Origin: Lysobacterales bacterium
GTDB lineage: Bacteria; Pseudomonadota; Gammaproteobacteria; Xanthomonadales; Marinicellaceae
Direction of reading: 5' to 3'
Length of the DNA stretch: 47,785 bases
Assembly: GCA_020442635.1 (NCBI GenBank)
Contig: JAGRJR010000008.1
Location: 1-47,785, forward strand
Shown here one piece after another: positions 1-9,194 of the stretch (the first letter of the stretch is position 1; each line of letters starts with the position of its first letter). The notes under the pieces were generated by a model. It did not search any database, was not told the origin of the DNA, and worked only from the letters and a program-made list of their open reading frames with translations. The translations under genes and the position numbers were made by a program.

Positions 1-1
1 G

Positions 2-1144
2 GATCCTGCATTATCTAAAGCCATCAATGAAAATGACTTGATTGCTACTTCTGTACTCTCAGGAAACCGAAACTTTGAAGGTCGTATCCATGCAGACATT
101 CAAATGAACTTCCTGGCCTCACCTCCTTTAGTTGTTGCTTATGCCATTGCTGGCACAATAAATTTTGATCTATACAGCGATTCTTTGGGTAATGACCACG
201 ATGGTAATCCGGTTTACCTGAAGGATATTTGGCCATCCAATCACGAAATTGCCGACACCATTCAAAGCAATGTTTCAAAATCCAGTTTTGCAGCAGGCTA
301 TGAAGGTATTTTTGAAGGTGATGCCAACTGGGAAGCGGTTAAAACCACTGAGTCTGAACTATTTGATTGGCAAGATGATTCAACCTATATCAAAAACCCG
401 CCCTACTTTGATGGTATGACTCTGGATGCAGGTACCATTGATAATATCACTGGTGCTCGGGTTTTGGCTAAATTAGGTGATTCTGTTACCACCGACCACA
501 TCTCACCAGCCGGAGCCATTGCAGAAGATTCACCAGCTGGCTTATACCTTAAGCAAAAAGGTGTAGAGAAAGCCAACTTTAACTCATACGGTTCACGGCG
601 TGGGAATCATGAAGTGATGATGCGCGGTACTTTTGCTAACATCAGATTACGCAATCAATTGGCTCCTGGCACCGAAGGTGGCTGGACTCGTCACCAACCT
701 TCTAACGAAGAAATGAGCATTTTTGATGCTTCAATGAAATATCAACAAGATGACACACCTTTACTGGTTATTGCTGGTAAGGAATATGGTACGGGTTCTT
801 CAAGAGACTGGGCTGCCAAAGGTACCAACTTACTCGGTGTGAGAGCTGTTTTGGTAGAAAGTTATGAACGAATTCACCGCTCTAATCTGGTTGGTATGGG
901 AGTGATTCCTTTACAATTCAAAGCAGGCGAAAGTGCGGATACTTTTAACCTGACAGGAAAAGAAGTGTACGATGTGAGTGGTTTACAAAACGGAGCATCG
1001 AAAACTGCTCAGGTAACTGCACATCGAGTAGATGGCACCTCAATCACTTTTGAAGTGGATGTCAGAATTGACACGCCCAAAGAGGTAGAATACTGTCGTC
1101 ATGGTGGTATTTTGCACTATGTGTTGAGAAATTTGGCTTCTTAA
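2..1144 (+). CDS. acnA: Aconitate hydratase AcnA, C-terminal part (5' truncated)
   Basis: This is the C-terminal ~380 residues of an aconitase of the AcnA/IRP1 type, which isomerises citrate to isocitrate in the TCA cycle in the cytoplasm. The reading frame is open from base 2, so the gene enters from the left and the internal ATG at 38 is not the start. Visible family blocks are [66 protein letters not shown] and [15 protein letters not shown]. The last two belong to the swivelling domain that closes on the substrate. The [4Fe-4S] ligand cysteines would lie upstream, outside the window. A hairpin terminator follows the stop. AcnD is an alternative but the blocks read as AcnA. Confidence 0.95.
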   Translation, partial: DPALSKAINENDLIATSVLSGNRNFEGRIHADIQMNFLASPPLVVAYAIAGTINFDLYSDSLGNDHDGNPVYLKDIWPSNHEIADTIQSNVSKSSFAAGYEGIFEGDANWEAVKTTESELFDWQDDSTYIKNPPYFDGMTLDAGTIDNITGARVLAKLGDSVTTDHISPAGAIAEDSPAGLYLKQKGVEKANFNSYGSRRGNHEVMMRGTFANIRLRNQLAPGTEGGWTRHQPSNEEMSIFDASMKYQQDDTPLLVIAGKEYGTGSSRDWAAKGTNLLGVRAVLVESYERIHRSNLVGMGVIPLQFKAGESADTFNLTGKEVYDVSGLQNGASKTAQVTAHRVDGTSITFEVDVRIDTPKEVEYCRHGGILHYVLRNLAS

Positions 1145-1185
1145 ACCCGTGCTACAATAGATGCAACAGCATCACTGACCCATAC

Positions 1186-1217
1186 AAGGCAAATGTGCAA
1201 ATCACATTTGCCTTTTT
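1186..1217 (+). terminator. Rho-independent terminator after acnA
   Basis: A perfect 12-bp stem (AAGGCAAATGTG at 1186-1197 with its complement at 1203-1214) closes a 5-nt loop and runs into a T tract (1213-1217). It lies 42 bp after the acnA stop and just before the next gene on the same strand, so it probably ends the acnA transcript. Confidence 0.85.
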
Positions 1218-1234
1218 AAATTGGAACTTGATAT

Positions 1235-2182
1235 ATGAACATGCTACTGATAATTATACTGACTCTTTTACCTCTCAGCATCACTCAAGCTGCTCAAGAC
1301 AATCATTTGCTCACCACTCAACTCAAACATTGCCAAAGCATTGCTGACAACCAGCTACGACTTAATTGTTATGACCAAATCAACCAACAAACTGACGATA
1401 TAAAAGAGTCAGAAGTAAAGGGGCATAAAACGGGTCAATTTCCCAATTTAATTGCTGACTTGGATGAAGCTAACCTGTATATCAGTTACGGTAAACTTGA
1501 TTTTCTGGGGCGAGACTTCAATGCGGTGCTGTTTGGAGGTGGGGTTCGCCAATCAGTACAGACTTTTCAATGGGCAGAACACAAACCACTTACTTTTAAT
1601 GTTTTTGGACAAATACGTTCACAGTTTGATGTCAGTGAACTTGATACTCGTAATAATCGTGGCGGCGCATTGATTAATACCGACTTTTCGGTGGGTGGAG
1701 AGTTGGTTCAATCATTGGATCATTGGAACTGGCGGCTGAGCTACACCCATCGCAGCACTCATTTGGGTGATGAATTTATTATTGACAACCAAAATTACTT
1801 GGAAGAACGCCTAAACCTCTCATACGAAACAGTTAAATGGACAGTGCACAAGCCAGTGAATCACTGGGATTTATATGCAGGAGTGGGCTTAGTAACCCGC
1901 TCTGAACCTGGCAATTTAGACAAAGTCATGTGGCAACTCGGCTGGCAATATGCCGGTAGCAAATGGCATGGCTTCAAACCAGTTTTAGGTGTTGATTTAA
2001 AATCCTGGGGCGCTTATGACTGGAACATCAATGCCAATATACGTGCCGGAGTCGAAATAGATCAATGGACAGACAAGCCTTTTCAATTGCTATTTGAATA
2101 TCAAGATGGCCATTCACCTTATGGTCAATTCTACAACGAAGACTTAACTTTTACTGGTTTAACTTTTTTACAAAATTGGTAA
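1235..2182 (+). CDS. DUF1207-like outer-membrane/envelope protein
   Basis: A 315-aa protein with an N-terminal signal peptide (hydrophobic residues 2-18, ending near TQAA). The C-terminal half matches the DUF1207 family pattern: THLGDEF, RLNLSYE, the late FEYQDGHSPYGQFY block and an aromatic C-terminus with alternating strands. This suggests an outer-membrane barrel or barrel-like protein. Residues ~31-47 carry a paired-cysteine motif (LKHCQSIADNQLRLNCYDQI) of a kind I associate with the N-termini of some outer-membrane phospholipase A proteins. No HSN-type phospholipase active site is evident, so I do not call it PldA. Function unknown. ATG 1235 was chosen; ATG 1241 is also possible. It converges on the diguanylate cyclase with 7 bp between stops. 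Confidence 0.75.
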   Translation: MNMLLIIILTLLPLSITQAAQDNHLLTTQLKHCQSIADNQLRLNCYDQINQQTDDIKESEVKGHKTGQFPNLIADLDEANLYISYGKLDFLGRDFNAVLFGGGVRQSVQTFQWAEHKPLTFNVFGQIRSQFDVSELDTRNNRGGALINTDFSVGGELVQSLDHWNWRLSYTHRSTHLGDEFIIDNQNYLEERLNLSYETVKWTVHKPVNHWDLYAGVGLVTRSEPGNLDKVMWQLGWQYAGSKWHGFKPVLGVDLKSWGAYDWNINANIRAGVEIDQWTDKPFQLLFEYQDGHSPYGQFYNEDLTFTGLTFLQNW

Positions 2183-2189
2183 TCCAGTC

Positions 2190-4358
2190 TCAAGTTTCTT
2201 CATAAGCTTTAGTTTGATTGCGACCACTATGTTTGGCTTCATACAAAGCATTGTCTGCCAGCTGATAGAGTCTAGATGATGTATATTTGGTGGCATCTAT
2301 GGTAGCTACACCGCAGGATATTGTAACCTTGATGACTTTTCCTTCGCCTATCTGTATTTGCAATGATTCAATATGAGTCCTTATTTGTTCTGCGAAATCT
2401 TTGACAAATTGATGACTACAAGTTTTTATCAGCATACAGAACTCTTCGCCACCAATCCTGGCCAAGCATTTCACATCAGTACTTTTAAATTGGGTCAACT
2501 CCTTTCCAAGAAACATCAATACACGATCACCAACAGGATGACCATAAGAATCATTGAGTTTTTTAAAATGATCGATATCAATAATAATCATAGAAAAAGG
2601 TGCCAGTTCTCGTTGACACTCTATCCATAACTCATTCATACAGTCATTAAATACCCTTCTGTTTTCAAGTCCTGTCAGCTCATCTAGACGTGCCACTATG
2701 TTTAACTGGTCATTGGCTTTTTGTAGTTTTTCTGTTCGCTCTGCAATGGTGTTTTGCAAATCTTGATTCATTTTTAAAATCTGCTGTCGCGATGATTTAA
2801 TTTCTTGATAAAAGTTTTTAACTTCCTCTGGTAATTGGTCATTATCCTCAAACTCACTCACACCTTCATCGAAAGTGACCCCATGTTTAATAGACAAGTT
2901 GAGTTTGTGTAAGTAATAAGACCAAGAATAACTGATTGATTTCGCCAGAATATATGAGATAAAAATAACCAGCAAAATTGAAACAGCGAAATACATCAAT
3001 GATTTTTCAATCATTTTAACAAAAACTGACTCATCTTGTAGTGTGATTAATTTCCAACCCCATTGAAATGTTGTCACTGTGGGATAATAAAATTCTAATT
3101 CTTTGACCTCATCATTAATAACCAAATTAACTAATCCTTCAGATTTCAAAACTTGAGTGTTTTTTTGATAATTGATTTTTTCCAGTGGTTCTAATGCTAA
3201 ATTATCTGAAGCCATCAGCACTTGATTGTTTTGATCTATTAAAATCGCATCAACTCCATAGGTAATGTTGTTAAAAGCATGATTGGCCGGTTCTAACGAC
3301 TCCAAAATTATGGTACCTTCAACAATTCCTAGATAGTTAGTATCTTTTGAACCACGACCTGGAATCGATTTACTGATCGCAACAATAAGATCAGATCCTA
3401 ATCCTCGTCCTGTAAAACCTGTAGACACATATATTTCATCATTGTTAGTAACTTTATTGAAATAATCTCGATCGGCAACATTCAGTGACGTTTGTTGAGT
3501 AAACATCTCTTGGTTTAAAGCCGGTGCCGACACATTGGTGACATCACCATTAATATCAGCTATTAACATCGTGCCAAACACCGGGTGCCTTGAGTTGAAA
3601 TGACTCAAAGCTGATCCTCTCTTTTCATCTTCCCATATTTCTGACAGCAAGTAACTAAACTCATTTAAAGACTCAACATTGGACTTTATCAGTAACGAGA
3701 CCTGATGATAGAGCTCTTGATGTTTTAAGTTATGTGTATGAATTGCTTTTTCACTTGAGTTTTTAATATTTTGATTCAGAGTGAAAAAGAAAAACAACAC
3801 CCCAACTGAAATCAATAAAGTTGAAATAAAATGTGCTGACTTGTTTTTTAATGAAATTGTTTCCTTTATATTAGATGAGCCCAATAAATTTTTTACTTGA
3901 GGAACTAGCATTAATACTGCTGCAATATTTGCATAAATTATTGCATTAGTTAATTGTTTAACCAGAATAGTAATTTTATGTGAGTTTATGAATTGTTCAT
4001 AATTAGAAATAGATATCCAAGATAAAGGCATACCTATAAAAAACCAATATGCAACTACCGCTAATATCAAATTAAAACGGTTTTTTCTACAAACAAAAGC
4101 AACAAATAAGGCTTCCAAACTCAAAGTAATTACGATCCATAAACTACCCCAAAGCCAAGCCAGAACGGATGAAGCAATGACTGCTGACAGTACGCCCATA
4201 AGCGGACCTCGAAATACAGCAACCAGTAATACCAAAGCTTGTCCAAATATGAACTCTGCCTCAAAGAACAAAGGAAGACGAAAGTAATTAATAACCGCAG
4301 CCAGTACCCCTAACAATACTGTGAGTACTATTCCTTTTCTATTGCTGGGTTTAAACAA
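2190..4358 (-). CDS. Membrane diguanylate cyclase (MASE-like, Cache, GGDEF)
   Basis: A 722-aa protein expected to make cyclic di-GMP from GTP. Several hydrophobic segments fill residues ~10-160 (MASE-like integral sensor). A further TM segment (~178-196) precedes a periplasmic Cache-type sensor with a DRDYF motif. Another TM near 455-475, a coiled coil (~510-550) and a C-terminal GGDEF domain follow. The signature is GGEEF at ~636-640, which is active-type. The RxxD product-inhibition site expected just upstream is not present (KSTD lies too far away and lacks Arg), so feedback inhibition may be weak. The start is TTG at 4358 behind a purine-rich GGTGGGGG; no better start is seen. It lies downstream of recQ on the same strand (61-bp gap). 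Confidence 0.9.
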   Translation of the reverse strand: MFKPSNRKGIVLTVLLGVLAAVINYFRLPLFFEAEFIFGQALVLLVAVFRGPLMGVLSAVIASSVLAWLWGSLWIVITLSLEALFVAFVCRKNRFNLILAVVAYWFFIGMPLSWISISNYEQFINSHKITILVKQLTNAIIYANIAAVLMLVPQVKNLLGSSNIKETISLKNKSAHFISTLLISVGVLFFFFTLNQNIKNSSEKAIHTHNLKHQELYHQVSLLIKSNVESLNEFSYLLSEIWEDEKRGSALSHFNSRHPVFGTMLIADINGDVTNVSAPALNQEMFTQQTSLNVADRDYFNKVTNNDEIYVSTGFTGRGLGSDLIVAISKSIPGRGSKDTNYLGIVEGTIILESLEPANHAFNNITYGVDAILIDQNNQVLMASDNLALEPLEKINYQKNTQVLKSEGLVNLVINDEVKELEFYYPTVTTFQWGWKLITLQDESVFVKMIEKSLMYFAVSILLVIFISYILAKSISYSWSYYLHKLNLSIKHGVTFDEGVSEFEDNDQLPEEVKNFYQEIKSSRQQILKMNQDLQNTIAERTEKLQKANDQLNIVARLDELTGLENRRVFNDCMNELWIECQRELAPFSMIIIDIDHFKKLNDSYGHPVGDRVLMFLGKELTQFKSTDVKCLARIGGEEFCMLIKTCSHQFVKDFAEQIRTHIESLQIQIGEGKVIKVTISCGVATIDATKYTSSRLYQLADNALYEAKHSGRNQTKAYEET

Positions 4359-4419
4359 TATATTCCCCCACCCTACAAGCTCAATTAATTAAGACGAACC
4401 AGAACGCAATGTTTGATTT

Positions 4420-6534
4420 CTATTCCAATTCCGCCAAAACACATCGCAAAATTCTATAGTCATACATACCATCCAATGCATCATATACAGGTTTCATTTT
4501 CTTATCTTCCAAGTAACCCGTCATTTCAGCCATTTGTAAAATATAATCAATGTCTGCATCTTCTAATCCAGTCACGTCTTTCTTGTCTACCAAGCCAACA
4601 GCAATGGCCTTGGACAAATGCATATAAACGGTGTTTAAATTCAGATCCAATACTTCTGCTACCGTTTCAACTGATTTATGCTCTAAAAAATGATCTAAGG
4701 TGACATTCACCTCTTCCTCAAGTCTATTATCTAATTTATCGGGTAATGGGTTATCCTTAATGACTTTAATAAATACTTCTCCATATTTAGCTAACTTATA
4801 TTCTCCCACTCCGGATATATACATGAATTTCTCACCTTCAACAGGTCGTTTACGCACCATTTCCAATAAAGAAGCGTCACTAAAAATCACATAAGGTGGC
4901 ACACCTTGTTCGGTGGCTAAATCTGTTCTTAATTTTTTCAAGGCATTCCAAAGCACGGTATCATGCCTGCCTAAATCAACTTCATCATTTTTCTTGGTTT
5001 TATTTTTGGCTTTAACCACGTCCCGCAAAAAGAAAGACTCTTCTCCTTTGAGTAGTGGTTTGGCCTTGTTGTTTAATTTCAAGGAACCATGCTCTGACTC
5101 AACATCAATATACCCCTGACTGATCAACTGTCGATACAGCCTTCGCCACCAGGTTTTCACATGCTCTTTACCCATTCCAAAAAGATTCAATTCATGGTGT
5201 TTCAGCTTTTTGACTCTTTCATCGGAAGAGTTACCAAGGAGCACGTCAATCAAGTACATGATGCCAAATTGCTGATCGGTTCGATAAATTGCTGATAAAG
5301 CCATTTGAGCTTCTGTGGAGGCATCTGTTCTCTCTGGAGGGTTCAAACAATTATCACAATTACCACAGGGTTTATCCAAAATCTCATCAAAATATCTGAG
5401 CAAAGTTTGTCGTCGACACTCAAGTTGTTCACATAAATCGACCAATGAATCTAATTTGTTATGCAAAACATTCTTATGTTCATCACCAGCATCAGAATCT
5501 TTGATGAATTGACGTTGCATCACCACATCTTGGTAGTTATAAGCCATCCAAGCATTAGATGGCTTACCATCACGACCCGCCCTACCGGTTTCCTGATAAT
5601 AGGATTCGATGTTCTTGGGCATGCTAAAATGAGCGACAAAACGTACATCTGGTTTATCAATACCCATCCCAAAAGCGATGGTGGCTACGATAATCACGCC
5701 ATCTTCCATTAAAAATTTATTTTGATGTTTTTCCCTGACTTTATTTGAAAGTCCAGCATGGTAAGGTAAAGCCTTGCGGCCTTTGCCGGTTAAAAATTCA
5801 GCGACAGACTCCACTTTACGCCGGGACAAACAATAAACAATGCCAGCATCTTCAGGATGGTTATCATTGATAAATCGCCAGAGCTGCTGTTTACCATTTT
5901 CCTGCTCTTCTATGGCATATGTAATGTTTGGCCGATCAAAACTAGAAACAAAAACCTTGGCCTCATCAAGTTGTAATTCTTTGATGATTTCAGCGCGAAC
6001 CCTTTGATCTGCGGTTGCTGTCAGAGCGATCCTTGGGACATTGGGAAATTTTTGATGGAGTAACGATAGATTCTGATACTCTTTTCTGAAATCATGACCC
6101 CATTGAGATACACAATGCGCCTCATCGATAGCGAACAAAGCCACCTCTGCCTGCCGTAAAAATTGCTGCGTTTCTTCTCCAACCAGCCTTTCTGGTGAAA
6201 GATACAATAAATCAAGTGTACCATTCTTAACCTGTTCCTTGACTGCATCCTCTTCAGCGGCTGTTAAGGTTGAATTGATAAATGCAGCTTTTACACCCAG
6301 TTGTTCCAGTGCATTCACTTGATCCTGCATTAAAGCAATCAGTGGCGAAACGACTACCCCAACACCAGATCGAGCTATGGCAGGAATTTGATAACACAAA
6401 GACTTACCACCACCTGTTGGCATCAACACCAATGCGTCTTGACCACTGATGACTGTTTCAACAATGTCTTGCTGTTGGTTACGAAATGAATCGTAACCAA
6501 ACACATCTTTTAATATTTTTTTAGCTGCACACAT
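4420..6534 (-). CDS. recQ: ATP-dependent DNA helicase RecQ
   Basis: A 704-aa superfamily 2 helicase (3'-5') of recombination and fork repair. Walker A is TGGGKS (~40-45) and the DEAH box is at ~137-140, followed by CVSQWGHDFR. Helicase motifs VATIAFGMGIDKPDVR and QETGRAGRDG are intact. The RecQ zinc site is visible as a Cys followed by CGNCDNC (~370-395). An RQC winged-helix region and an HRDC domain (~525-590) follow. About 100 extra C-terminal residues beyond E. coli RecQ (609 aa) look like a helix-turn-helix (HTH_40-type) domain, as in RecQ of some other phyla. The start ATG 6534 has an AAAGG ribosome site. Confidence 0.96.
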   Translation of the reverse strand: MCAAKKILKDVFGYDSFRNQQQDIVETVISGQDALVLMPTGGGKSLCYQIPAIARSGVGVVVSPLIALMQDQVNALEQLGVKAAFINSTLTAAEEDAVKEQVKNGTLDLLYLSPERLVGEETQQFLRQAEVALFAIDEAHCVSQWGHDFRKEYQNLSLLHQKFPNVPRIALTATADQRVRAEIIKELQLDEAKVFVSSFDRPNITYAIEEQENGKQQLWRFINDNHPEDAGIVYCLSRRKVESVAEFLTGKGRKALPYHAGLSNKVREKHQNKFLMEDGVIIVATIAFGMGIDKPDVRFVAHFSMPKNIESYYQETGRAGRDGKPSNAWMAYNYQDVVMQRQFIKDSDAGDEHKNVLHNKLDSLVDLCEQLECRRQTLLRYFDEILDKPCGNCDNCLNPPERTDASTEAQMALSAIYRTDQQFGIMYLIDVLLGNSSDERVKKLKHHELNLFGMGKEHVKTWWRRLYRQLISQGYIDVESEHGSLKLNNKAKPLLKGEESFFLRDVVKAKNKTKKNDEVDLGRHDTVLWNALKKLRTDLATEQGVPPYVIFSDASLLEMVRKRPVEGEKFMYISGVGEYKLAKYGEVFIKVIKDNPLPDKLDNRLEEEVNVTLDHFLEHKSVETVAEVLDLNLNTVYMHLSKAIAVGLVDKKDVTGLEDADIDYILQMAEMTGYLEDKKMKPVYDALDGMYDYRILRCVLAELE

Positions 6535-6665
6535 ACCTTTATTATTCTAAACCATCAATGTAAAACAGTTCAAGTTGTATGAAAAAGGCACAACAAAAAA
6601 ATCATTCTCAATTATTGAGAAATCTTTGATTTTTAATTGAGTGATTCAATCAATGGTATTAAATC

Positions 6666-6920
6666 ATGACTTATTTCAAAGAGCCTATTATTTCATTATT
6701 TTGCACTATAATTACAGCCTGTCTTTTACTGGTTTTTTGGTCTACGTTAGCATATGTCGTTTTGACGTTAATTGTCACATATCTTCTGGTCAGATACGCC
6801 CAAAGGCATCCGCAATTGACTCAACTAATCACACAGTTTGTCACTGAGTTTTTAGGTTTTGCCTTAATTCTTTTGACATTTGCTGGATTGATAACAATCA
6901 TGGGTGCTTTTTTTACTTAA
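6666..6920 (+). CDS. Small hypothetical membrane protein (84 aa)
   Basis: I do not recognise this protein. It has two or three strongly hydrophobic segments (residues ~9-24, 25-41 and ~63-82) separated by a short charged stretch (RYAQRHPQ), as in a small integral membrane protein. It starts 131 bp from the divergent recQ and is followed 73 bp later by the Slp gene on the same strand. The ribosome site is weak. A different, overlapping frame (6641-6847) has no membrane or other sensible pattern, so this frame was preferred. Confidence 0.5.
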   Translation: MTYFKEPIISLFCTIITACLLLVFWSTLAYVVLTLIVTYLLVRYAQRHPQLTQLITQFVTEFLGFALILLTFAGLITIMGAFFT

Positions 6921-6993
6921 ACCACAAAACAATTCAGTTTCTGTTCAAGTAATCTATAGAAAAATATCCCTGTTTAAAACATCAGTTTAAATC

Positions 6994-7407
6994 ATGAAAA
7001 AATTACTGACTTTCTTTATGGCTATATCATTAACTGCATGCATCGCCCCCCCTAAACCACTTCGAGGAGAATTCAGTGATGTCAGTCCAGAAGCTTATCA
7101 ACAAAACCCAGTAGCCAATTTACCTGTGAGGTGGACTGGTTTTGTAGTGGATGTAGAGAATAAGGAGGATCACAGTTGCCTGACCATAGTGGCCAAAGTA
7201 CCTGATGAATATGCCAAGCCTTCAAGAAGAATACGGGTTGACACGGGACGTTTCATTGCCTGTAAACCCAAATTTCTGGAGCCAGCTTCTTTTTTAAAAA
7301 AAGCAGTGACCATCACCGGCCCAGTGAAACGACTGGTAACTAAAAAATTGGATGAAATGGACTATGATTATCCTTTGGTGGATGCCAAAGTTATTTATGT
7401 TTGGTAA
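6994..7407 (+). CDS. Slp-family outer-membrane lipoprotein
   Basis: A 137-aa protein with a lipoprotein signal ending in the lipobox LTAC (Cys ~16), so it is expected to be lipidated. Aspartate is absent at +2 (IAPP follows the Cys), consistent with outer-membrane sorting. The body fits the Slp/starvation-lipoprotein family: VRWTGFVVDVENKED, RRIRVDTGRFIA, VTITGPV and a DYDYPLVDAKVIYVW end. The Slp family is linked to stationary phase and acid or starvation stress, but the molecular role is unknown. It overlaps the end of the convergent heptosyltransferase gene by 17 bp. Confidence 0.85.
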   Translation: MKKLLTFFMAISLTACIAPPKPLRGEFSDVSPEAYQQNPVANLPVRWTGFVVDVENKEDHSCLTIVAKVPDEYAKPSRRIRVDTGRFIACKPKFLEPASFLKKAVTITGPVKRLVTKKLDEMDYDYPLVDAKVIYVW

Positions 7408-8458
7408 AGAACATTTCGATCTTTTCTTTGACGTCATTGACTGAAATTAAATCCATGGCACCAGGAAATTCTGTCTTGGTGCCCCATTTGACCTGCTCAA
7501 CCGTTTTGTTAAAAAATTTCATACAAGCTTCTGGATATTTATCGACAGTTAACTCAGGAAATTGATATGACCCTGAACGATGGTAATTACTGGCTGCCAA
7601 TAAACCCACAACTGGCGTTCCCACACTGCCAGCCATGTGTAAGGGACCAGAATCAGGAGAAATCACCAAATCAGCCTGCTTGAGCAAACACAACAATTGT
7701 TTCAGGGTATCCTTTCCTGCAATATTGGTGACCTCATAATGACTAGCCTTTTCTATTTCTGCCACAAAATTTTGTTCTTTGGCGGATGGCCCCGCTGTCA
7801 AAATAACCCGCGCACCATAAGTCGCCACCAACCAATCAGCCAATTGGCTGTAACGTGTAACTGACCAGTTTCTTAAATCATGACTTGAACAAGGACTGAT
7901 AACAATGTTTTTTTGATTGGGCTTGATCAGATTGTGTGCGAACTTGTCATCTTGTTCCGACACAGGAATGTGCCAATCCATGATGCGTTTCTCACAACCT
8001 AGATATTCAGTAAATTGCATAAAACCATCAAGAACATGACAATCTTTCAAATATGGAATCCGTTCGTTGATTGCCAAGCCATGACCTTCCTTACCCCTGG
8101 TTTTATCAAATCCAATCCTGCGTTTGGCCTTGATAAATCGCGAAACCAGATTGGCCCTGAAGGACAGTTGCATTTGTAATAGCACATCAAATTTTTGATC
8201 ATTCAATTTCTGGCGTAATTGTTTGATGCCTTGCCAACCAGCTGCTTTATCAAATGTCACAAATTCAACACCAGCCAAGCCTTGTAACAACTTATGTTCT
8301 ATTTTCCCTATCACCCAGGTGACTTGTGCTTTGGGAAAGTGATATTGCAAAGTTTTTACCACCGGAACCATATGAGTTGCATCACCAATGGCAGATAATC
8401 TGAAGAGACAAATTGAAGTTGGAACTTTGTGATGGTTTGTTGTCATCGACCAAATCAT
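7391..8458 (-). CDS. waaC: Glycosyltransferase family 9, OpsX/WaaC-type heptosyltransferase I
   Basis: A 355-aa GT-B enzyme of the ADP-heptose:LPS heptosyltransferase family, which adds the first L,D-heptose to Kdo of the lipid A inner core at the cytoplasmic face of the inner membrane. The N-terminal glycosyltransferase-9 motif FRLSAIGD and the donor-binding block ISPDSGPLHMAGSVGTPVVGL are clear. The sequence resembles Haemophilus/Pasteurella OpsX more than enteric WaaC, and it is divergent from kdkA, its usual neighbour in Haemophilus; this supports heptosyltransferase I acting on phosphorylated Kdo. The start may be ATG 8458 or the in-frame ATG at 8446; neither has a clear ribosome site. 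Confidence 0.85.
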   Translation of the reverse strand: MIWSMTTNHHKVPTSICLFRLSAIGDATHMVPVVKTLQYHFPKAQVTWVIGKIEHKLLQGLAGVEFVTFDKAAGWQGIKQLRQKLNDQKFDVLLQMQLSFRANLVSRFIKAKRRIGFDKTRGKEGHGLAINERIPYLKDCHVLDGFMQFTEYLGCEKRIMDWHIPVSEQDDKFAHNLIKPNQKNIVISPCSSHDLRNWSVTRYSQLADWLVATYGARVILTAGPSAKEQNFVAEIEKASHYEVTNIAGKDTLKQLLCLLKQADLVISPDSGPLHMAGSVGTPVVGLLAASNYHRSGSYQFPELTVDKYPEACMKFFNKTVEQVKWGTKTEFPGAMDLISVNDVKEKIEMFFTKHK

Positions 8459-8495
8459 TTAAAATAGTGCATTCTATCATTCATAGCAAAACAGC

Positions 8496-9194
8496 TTGCA
8501 AATTAAGCAGAAAAAAAACCAATGGATCCTCGCTGCAGCAAACATCGCTGAGCATGTCGATGCTGACTGGTTTAAACAGAATTATTGGATCAATCAAGGT
8601 AGATTACTGGGGGCTAACTCAGGACGAGGCACCGCCTGGACCATTAAATCCGAGTGGGGCAAATGGGTACTGCGTCATTATCTACGTGGTGGGCTATACG
8701 CCAAATTAAGTAAAGATCATTATCTGTGGACCGGCATAAACAACAGCCGCGCTTTTAAAGAATTTAAGTTATTGAATAAATTACAAAAACTGAATTTACC
8801 TTGCCCAAAGCCCGTTGCTGCTTTGGTACGTAAAAAAGGCTTGTTTTATCAAAATGACCTGATTATGGAACACATAGGACATGAACAGACATTTGCGCAG
8901 ACTTTGAACAAAGAATCACAGCTCTCTGACTGGATATTGGCTGGTAAAACCATTGCTCAATTTCACCAAGCTGGTGTTTATCATTCAGATTTAAATGCCC
9001 ACAATATATTACTCAGAAATGACCAGGCTTTCCTGATTGACTTTGATAAAGGGAACATACGACCACCACAAAAAGCCTGGCAACTCCAAAACCTGTCTCG
9101 GTTAAAACGATCTATCGAAAAAATCAGCGGCCGCTCATGTGAAGACGAATTGAAACAATTTTGGCAAACCTTGCTGGAAGCTTACTATGGTTAA
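8496..9194 (+). CDS. kdkA: 3-deoxy-D-manno-octulosonic acid kinase KdkA
   Basis: A 232-aa kinase that phosphorylates O-4 of the Kdo residue on Kdo-lipid A. It has the protein-kinase-like fold: a GRG(T)-containing N-lobe (NSGRGTAW), LRHYLRGGLYAKLSKD, the catalytic loop HSDLNAHNILL and the metal-binding LIDFDKG, then LSRLKRS. Length agrees with Haemophilus KdkA (~241 aa). The only plausible start is TTG 8496: an in-frame stop lies at 8484 and there is no in-frame ATG before the N-lobe motifs. It is divergent (37-bp gap) from the heptosyltransferase and overlaps moaA by 8 bp. Its presence implies an inner core with a single phosphorylated Kdo. Confidence 0.92.
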   Translation: MQIKQKKNQWILAAANIAEHVDADWFKQNYWINQGRLLGANSGRGTAWTIKSEWGKWVLRHYLRGGLYAKLSKDHYLWTGINNSRAFKEFKLLNKLQKLNLPCPKPVAALVRKKGLFYQNDLIMEHIGHEQTFAQTLNKESQLSDWILAGKTIAQFHQAGVYHSDLNAHNILLRNDQAFLIDFDKGNIRPPQKAWQLQNLSRLKRSIEKISGRSCEDELKQFWQTLLEAYYG

